From Candidatus Methanofastidiosia archaeon (GTDB lineage: Archaea > Methanobacteriota_B > Thermococci > Methanofastidiosales > Methanofastidiosaceae): a DNA stretch of 10,057 nt. Under the pieces are notes generated by a model. The model worked only from the letters and a program-made list of their open reading frames with translations. It made no database searches and had not been told where the DNA came from. Shown piece after piece: positions 6,008-10,057 of this stretch (its first letter is position 1; the number at the start of each line of letters is the position of its first letter). The DNA is taken from assembly GCA_003558335.1 (NCBI GenBank), contig PWMA01000111.1, positions 1-10,057 of the forward strand, in the 5' to 3' direction. Position numbers and translations under genes: made by a program.

Positions 6008-6934
6008 ATGAATTCTTACTCAATTCAAGATAAAATAGTTAATATCTTAAAATTAGGTCGATTCTTTTTTGTTTTAGGAGGATTCTTTCTTTTTTCGGTG
6101 GGTGCAATGTTTTCCGTATTAACTGGAGCAGAAATGGATATCGGTAAGTTTTTATTTGGATACTTAATACTTTTTCTTGGACATTTATCGGTTTCATATA
6201 GTAACGATTATTTTGATTATGATGCAGATAAATTAGGTAAAAAAACAAAAGTAAGTGGTGGAAGTGGAATATTACAGATAGACCCTTCACTAAAACAAAT
6301 ATCAAAATTAATAGCAATTTCACTAATTTTGATCTCAATTCTCCTGGGAATTTTTTTTACAATGTATTATAATTATACTTGGTTATTTTTAAGTTACGTG
6401 ATTTTTGGAAATCTTTTAGGATGGTTCTACACAGCACCACCAATTAAATTTGCATATAGAGGACTTGGAGAGATATCTACAATGGCCGCAATAGGTTTTG
6501 TAGTTCCAGGAATGGGATATTACATAATGAAAGGTTTAATTGATATAAATTTTTTCATATTTAGTATTCCACTTCTCATATATGGCGCCTTTTTTATTTT
6601 AAGTGTGGAACTGCCAGACATGGAAACAGATTCTATAAGTGGGAAAAAAAATTTTATAACTAAAAATGGTAGAAAAGTAAGTTTAAAAATTATATTTCTA
6701 GCATCTTTGTTTGCAACTATCATTTATGTCTTATTTCATTTTGCCGGAATATTTGATTCAAATATTAATTTTTTAGTGGTTTCGGCCCTATCACTTGTTC
6801 CCCTTATGTTTAGCTTTTTTGGAATTGATAAGTATTCTGGGAAAGAGTCGATAAAAATAGCCTTTAACAATTTAAATGCATTGATAGCATTTGCAGTGTT
6901 GACAAGTGCATATTTTCTTATAATCTTTTTTTAA
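6008..6934 (+). CDS. UbiA-family membrane prenyltransferase, substrate unknown
   Basis: UbiA-family enzymes attach polyprenyl chains to aromatic or glycerol-phosphate acceptors inside the membrane. This 308-aa protein has about nine hydrophobic segments (roughly 18-36, 44-65, 98-118, 122-140, 155-172, 180-200, 225-245, 254-272, 288-307). Both metal-diphosphate motifs are present: the first as NDYFDYDAD (66-74) and the second as DMETD (204-208). The segment YTAPPIKFAYRGLGEI (141-156) is more like MenA-type naphthoate prenyltransferases than the archaeal lipid enzyme digeranylgeranylglyceryl-phosphate synthase. No quinone, lipid or haem gene is nearby to fix the substrate, and a methanogen-like cell would not be expected to make menaquinone. 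It is a single-gene unit divergent from iorA and convergent with the superoxide reductase gene. The family is certain; the reaction is open. Confidence 0.9.
   Translation: MNSYSIQDKIVNILKLGRFFFVLGGFFLFSVGAMFSVLTGAEMDIGKFLFGYLILFLGHLSVSYSNDYFDYDADKLGKKTKVSGGSGILQIDPSLKQISKLIAISLILISILLGIFFTMYYNYTWLFLSYVIFGNLLGWFYTAPPIKFAYRGLGEISTMAAIGFVVPGMGYYIMKGLIDINFFIFSIPLLIYGAFFILSVELPDMETDSISGKKNFITKNGRKVSLKIIFLASLFATIIYVLFHFAGIFDSNINFLVVSALSLVPLMFSFFGIDKYSGKESIKIAFNNLNALIAFAVLTSAYFLIIFF
6926..6932 (+). terminator. T-tract at the end of the UbiA-family gene
   Basis: A run of seven T overlaps the last two Phe codons and the stop. It could serve as a U-tract terminator in this short convergent spacer (6935-6968). 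Confidence 0.3.
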
Positions 6935-6960
6935 AAAATATATTATCTAGAAATTTAAAG

Positions 6961-6968
6961 AAAAAAAA
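6961..6968 (-). terminator. Oligo-T terminator of the superoxide reductase gene
   Basis: Eight T in a row on the minus strand follow the superoxide reductase stop codon directly. An archaeal U-tract terminator for the lon-dx-sor group is likely. Confidence 0.5.
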
Positions 6969-7361
6969 TTAAACTTTAATTTTTTTTGAAAATTCCCATA
7001 ATCCATGAATGTTGCAATATGAAACAGCAAAAAGTGTTCCAGATTTTGCTATTTTTAGAGATGTTTTTACCTCATGATTTGTATAGACTGGGCCAGTATC
7101 TGGTCCCTTAGTACTCTCTCCATGGGCAGTAAATTCATAGTTTCCAACTTGATATAATGTTTTTTCATCATCTGGTTGATAGTACAACATTATCCATCTG
7201 ATGTGGTGCTCAGTTGTATTTGGATGGGATATATCTTTACCAATTGTAACTGTGGCCTCAAAAAGCTCATTTGCAGTTACAGAATCCGGACAATCTATAA
7301 CGGGTACATGTTTTTCCTTTTTCCAATCAGCTTCCTGAATTAGTTCTCCAATTTTAACCAT
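6969..7361 (-). CDS. sor: Superoxide reductase, class II (neelaredoxin type)
   Basis: The enzyme reduces superoxide to hydrogen peroxide in anaerobes at a mononuclear Fe(His)4Cys centre, without making oxygen. The 130-aa sequence shows the whole site: EKH at 16-18 (Glu16, Lys17 and ligand His18), His46 in SHPNTTEHH with His52 six residues on, and Cys116-x2-His119 in YCNIHGLW. The spacing matches Pyrococcus-type 1Fe superoxide reductase. There is no N-terminal desulforedoxin domain; that module is encoded separately by the gene just upstream. The ribosome site AGGTGA (7366-7371) lies 4 nt before ATG and overlaps the TAG of the desulforedoxin gene, so the two are probably translationally coupled. 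Electrons most likely come from rubredoxin or from the adjacent desulforedoxin. Confidence 0.95.
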   Translation of the reverse strand: MVKIGELIQEADWKKEKHVPVIDCPDSVTANELFEATVTIGKDISHPNTTEHHIRWIMLYYQPDDEKTLYQVGNYEFTAHGESTKGPDTGPVYTNHEVKTSLKIAKSGTLFAVSYCNIHGLWEFSKKIKV

Positions 7362-7369
7362 CTTATCAC

Positions 7370-7495
7370 CTATTTTTGTAGTGTCATTGGCTCTCCACAG
7401 CAGATTAATTCTGCACCGCCAACTTCCAATACTTTAACTACATTTCCACAAATTTCACATTTGTATACTTCTCCAACTTCCTTTACTTCTACCAT
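7370..7495 (-). CDS. dsr: Desulforedoxin, 41-aa rubredoxin-like iron protein
   Basis: This small protein should bind one iron with four cysteines and carry electrons. The 41-aa reading (ATG 7495 to TAG 7370-7372) contains YKCEICGNVV and LICCGEPM, giving the CxxC...CC ligand set (Cys13, Cys16, Cys33, Cys34) typical of desulforedoxin and of the N-terminal domain of desulfoferrodoxin. The 36-aa Desulfovibrio protein is close in length and pattern, as recalled from memory. GGAGG at 7503-7507, 7 nt before the ATG, is a strong ribosome site. It lies 25 nt after the Lon-related gene and directly before superoxide reductase. Together the two make a split version of desulfoferrodoxin (2Fe superoxide reductase). 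The symbol is provisional, since desulforedoxin genes are named inconsistently. Confidence 0.92.
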   Translation of the reverse strand: MVEVKEVGEVYKCEICGNVVKVLEVGGAELICCGEPMTLQK

Positions 7496-7520
7496 TTTTT
7501 TTCCTCCTTTTATTTATAAT

Positions 7521-9921
7521 TTAAACATTGTTTTTTTCTTTATTTTCGGAAGATTTTTCCATCTTTTCAGCCATATTTTTAAGACGTTTTTCCACCATAC
7601 CATATATTGTATCTTCTGGATATTTTCCATCTGCCCCTTTTTCGCCAGCTTTGATCCCTGTTAAAACCTCAATTCCTTCTCTAATATTAGTTATAGGATA
7701 TATATAAAACTTACCTTCTCTTATTGCTTCGACTATTTCTTCCTTTAGCATTAAATTATCAACATTACTTGTTGGAATTAACACTCCCTGCTTACCATCA
7801 AGTCCTTTTGCTTTACATATTTCATAGAATCCTTCAATTTTATAGTTAACTCCTCCAATGGCTTGTACATCTCCCTTTTGATTAACAGAGCCAGTAACAG
7901 CTAGATATTGTTTTATTGGAACTTCAGATAGAGCAGATAGAATTGCATAAAGTTCTGTACTTGATGCACTGTCTCCATCAACGCCATCATAATTTTGTTC
8001 AAATACCAGTCTTGCAGTAAGATTCAATGGTTTATCTTGGGCGAAATTTTCTGCTAAGTACCCTCCTAAGATCATAACACCTTTTGAGTGAATGTTTCCT
8101 CCCATTTTAGATTCTCTTTCAATATCTATTATTCCACCGCGTCCCATATTTACAGTTGCAGTAACTTTTGAAGGTCTACCAAAGGCAAAATCACCTAAAC
8201 TCAAGACAGCAAGTCCATTTATTTGACCGATTGATTCTCCTTCAGTATCGATAAGATAAAATCCTCTTTTTATCATCTCATTGACCTTTTCTTGAATAAG
8301 ATTTGAGCGATAATTTTTCTCTTCAATTGCCTTTATTATATGAATATTCTTAGTTTCATTGCTATTGTCTTTTTTTGCATAAAAATTAGCTTCCCTAATA
8401 ATATCTGCTATATCTGCAAATCGGGTGGATAATTTCTTTTGATCATCTGCCAATCTTGCTCCATACTCAATTACTTTTACTATGGCCGAAGAATCAAGAT
8501 GCAATAAATTTTCTTTAGAACATAAAGAGCATATAAAGGAAATATAGTTTTTTATATTGACATTGTTAAAATCCATTTTAATATCAAATTCAGCTTTAAC
8601 TTTAAACAGTTCTTTGAAATCTGGATCTAATGCAAAAAGAGTTTGATATATCATTGGGTTTCCGACAATTACAACTTTAGTGTCTAAGGGGATGGGATTA
8701 GGCCTCAATCCTTTTGTTGTAATAAATCCAAGCCTCTCTCCAGCTTCTTCAACTACCAATTCTTCACTGCTTAGAGCTCTCTTTAATCCATCATAAGAAA
8801 ACAGATTTTTTACCAACTCTTCTGCAGGTATTACTAGGTATCCTCCATTTGACTTGTGTATGGAACCACTTCTAATCATAGTAAAATCAGTAGTAAGCAT
8901 TCCAAACTGTGCCTCTCTTTCTATTCTTCCAAAGAGGTTTTGATAAGTAGGATTTGACTCAACTATAACTGGCCTTCCTTTTAGATTAGAATTATCTATA
9001 AACAGATTGACGTAGTATTTTCTAAAAGGTAATTCTTCTGCCCATGGAGCCTGTACTGGAGCTTTAGGAACATTTGGTTTATAGAATAGGTCTAAATTTT
9101 CCAATATATCTTCTTGTACTTCTTTTAAATATGTAATAATATCTGGATATTCTGAATATTTTTTATTTAAATCTTCAATTGAGTGTCCAATTGTAAAAAG
9201 AGCTACTTCTTTATTTAATTCTTTTATTTTTTCTAATGTCTTAGTATCTAGTTCTTTTAATTGTCTAAATACCAGTCTTAGTTCCGAATTTAGTTTTTCC
9301 CTTTTTTTTTTGTATATCTTCTTTTTTATCTGAACTTAAAGCCATAAATTCTTCCTCAGTCATCGGGCGACCATTGACAACGGGGACGAAAATAAATCCC
9401 ATAGGAGTACTTTGAACTATCAATCCTTCTTTTTCTGCTTTTTTATTTAGTTCAGAAAAAATTTTATTTCTTTCAGCTTCTATTTCTTGGATTTTTGATT
9501 CTCTCTTCAATGCAAAATCCTCACTTTCAAATGCTTTTGGAATATTAATTTTAGCTTCGCCAATAAAATCTAACATGTCTTTGTGAAAAATTTTTCCTTT
9601 TCCAGCATTTAACCTGATGGCCTTAGGTTCGTATGATTCTTGAAAATTGTTTACATAGCACCAATCAGAAGGAACGTTTTGATCTTCAGCAAGTTTATCT
9701 AAGAAGCTTTTTACAGCAGTCATTTTTCCCGTACCAGGATATCCAGCAACAAAGATATTAAATCCTTTCTCTTTAATTTCAAGGCCGAATTTAAGAGCGT
9801 TTAAGGCCCTGTCTTGGCCTACTATATCCTCTAGTGGTTTAACTTCTTGACTACTCTTACATTCTAACTTATGTATATCGAGTGTTTTTCTTACCATTTC
9901 TGGAGAAAGTTCTTTTACCAT
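7521..9921 (-). CDS. Lon-related ATP-dependent protease (AAA_32 + S16 domain), reading frame broken at a poly-A tract
   Basis: This is a Lon-related protease of about 800 aa with an N-terminal ATPase and a C-terminal Ser-Lys protease, distinct from archaeal membrane LonB. The 5' part (9921 down to about 9312) has ELSPEMVRK at the start, EDIVGQDRAL, and Walker A GYPGTGK (60-66). It then runs out of frame at a run of ten A and stops at 9265, after 218 aa. Removing one A gives an open reading through to 7521, 799 aa in total, equal to the family length. That continuation has a charged, probably coiled segment, WAEELPFRKYYVNLF, SNGGYLVIPAEEL, and the protease site with catalytic Ser651 in DGDSASSTE (codon 7968-7970) and Lys694 in VNYKIEGFY (7839-7841). 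ATG 9921 fits the family start and a TATA box 26 nt upstream; ATG 9993 is a possible longer start. No in-frame ATG was found for a separate downstream protein near the shift. Confidence 0.9.
9302..9311 (-). other. A10 homopolymer at the frame break in the Lon-related gene
   Basis: The coding strand reads C, ten A, then GGG. With ten A the frame continues as QKKKGKTKFG and ends 15 codons later; with nine A it reads QKKREKLNSELRL and stays open to the protease domain. The shift falls after about residue 206 of 799, in a charged linker region. Confidence 0.85.
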
Positions 9922-9943
9922 AAAATCACTTGAAATATTATAA

Positions 9944-9951
9944 CTATATTT
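9944..9951 (-). promoter_or_regulatory. Candidate TATA box for the Lon-related gene
   Basis: The minus strand reads AAATATAG, centred about 26 nt before ATG 9921, consistent with a leaderless start there. A weak AGTGAT at 9925-9930 is the only ribosome-site-like sequence. An alternative AT-rich box near 10013-10022 sits 25 nt before the longer start at 9993, so the promoter choice is not settled. Confidence 0.35.
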
Positions 9952-10057
9952 TTTTTGATTATAAAAAGGTTTTCTATTTAAAAAATAAATCATACAATAT
10001 AGTTAATATTACAAATATTTATTAAAATATATAGAATATTATTTATTAATTTATATA

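Noticed and set aside
6039..6338. 99-aa minus-strand frame inside the UbiA gene
   Set aside because: It is antisense to a membrane protein with both catalytic motifs, and has no independent support.
7461..7664. 67-aa Phe-rich plus-strand reading frame
   Set aside because: It is a shadow of the A-rich end of the Lon-related gene and of desulforedoxin; the hydrophobicity is a by-product of T-rich codons.
7521..9104. A separate 527-aa protease gene starting at 9104
   Set aside because: The supposed start is a TTG inside a continuous open frame that reaches back to the poly-A tract and joins the ATPase half.
9265..9993. A stand-alone 242-aa ATPase gene
   Set aside because: After the A10 run its C-terminal tail has no family match, while the neighbouring frame continues the Lon-related protein exactly. 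It is the front half of a frameshifted gene.

Overview
The window looks like a piece of an AT-rich, anaerobic euryarchaeal genome. The signs are archaeal: TATA boxes about 24-27 nt upstream of start codons on apparently leaderless genes (hypB, iorA, ubiA, probably the Lon gene), strong GGAGG/GGTGA ribosome sites inside operons, and oligo-T gene ends. The gene content (HypB, ferredoxin-dependent IorA, B12-dependent ribonucleotide reductase, superoxide reductase plus desulforedoxin) points to a strict anaerobe with [NiFe] hydrogenase, plausibly a methanogen-related lineage. Something like Methanofastidiosa (WSA2) would fit, but that placement is a guess. No RNA gene, IS element, CRISPR array or tRNA was seen, and no stretch over 300 nt lacks a gene.

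Layout. 1-416 (-): N-terminal part of a class II ribonucleotide reductase, cut by the window edge. 597-1256 (+): hypB, divergent from it. 1407-3886 (-): a compact four-gene operon, transcribed tusA > dsrE2 > iscS-like > iscU-DUF59. 4077-5855 (-): iorA without iorB. 6008-6934 (+): a UbiA-family prenyltransferase, divergent from iorA. 6969-9921 (-): a Lon-related AAA protease, then desulforedoxin (7370-7495, 41 aa), then superoxide reductase.

The most interesting unit is the sulfur/Fe-S operon. Its IscS-like protein keeps the fold and the mobile-loop cysteine (C326), but the lysine that binds PLP is threonine (T206). Three other cofactor-pocket positions are also changed (D104, Q155, H183), so it is very unlikely to be a normal cysteine desulfurase. 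It is co-transcribed with two sulfur carriers (TusA, DsrE2) and an IscU scaffold fused to a DUF59/MIP18-like domain that lacks the usual cysteine. I infer an Fe-S assembly line in which sulfur arrives from TusA/DsrE-type persulfide or free sulfide, and the dead desulfurase serves as a platform or cysteine ligand donor. The loss of PLP lysine has a precedent, from memory, in Archaeoglobus fulgidus IscS.

The second notable point is the Lon-related protease. It is intact except for a one-base frame change exactly at a run of ten A (T10 on + at 9302-9311). This could be a sequencing error, a real inactivating or phase-variable mutation, or a site of RNA polymerase slippage. Desulforedoxin and superoxide reductase follow 25 nt after it, so the right-hand group may be a stress operon.
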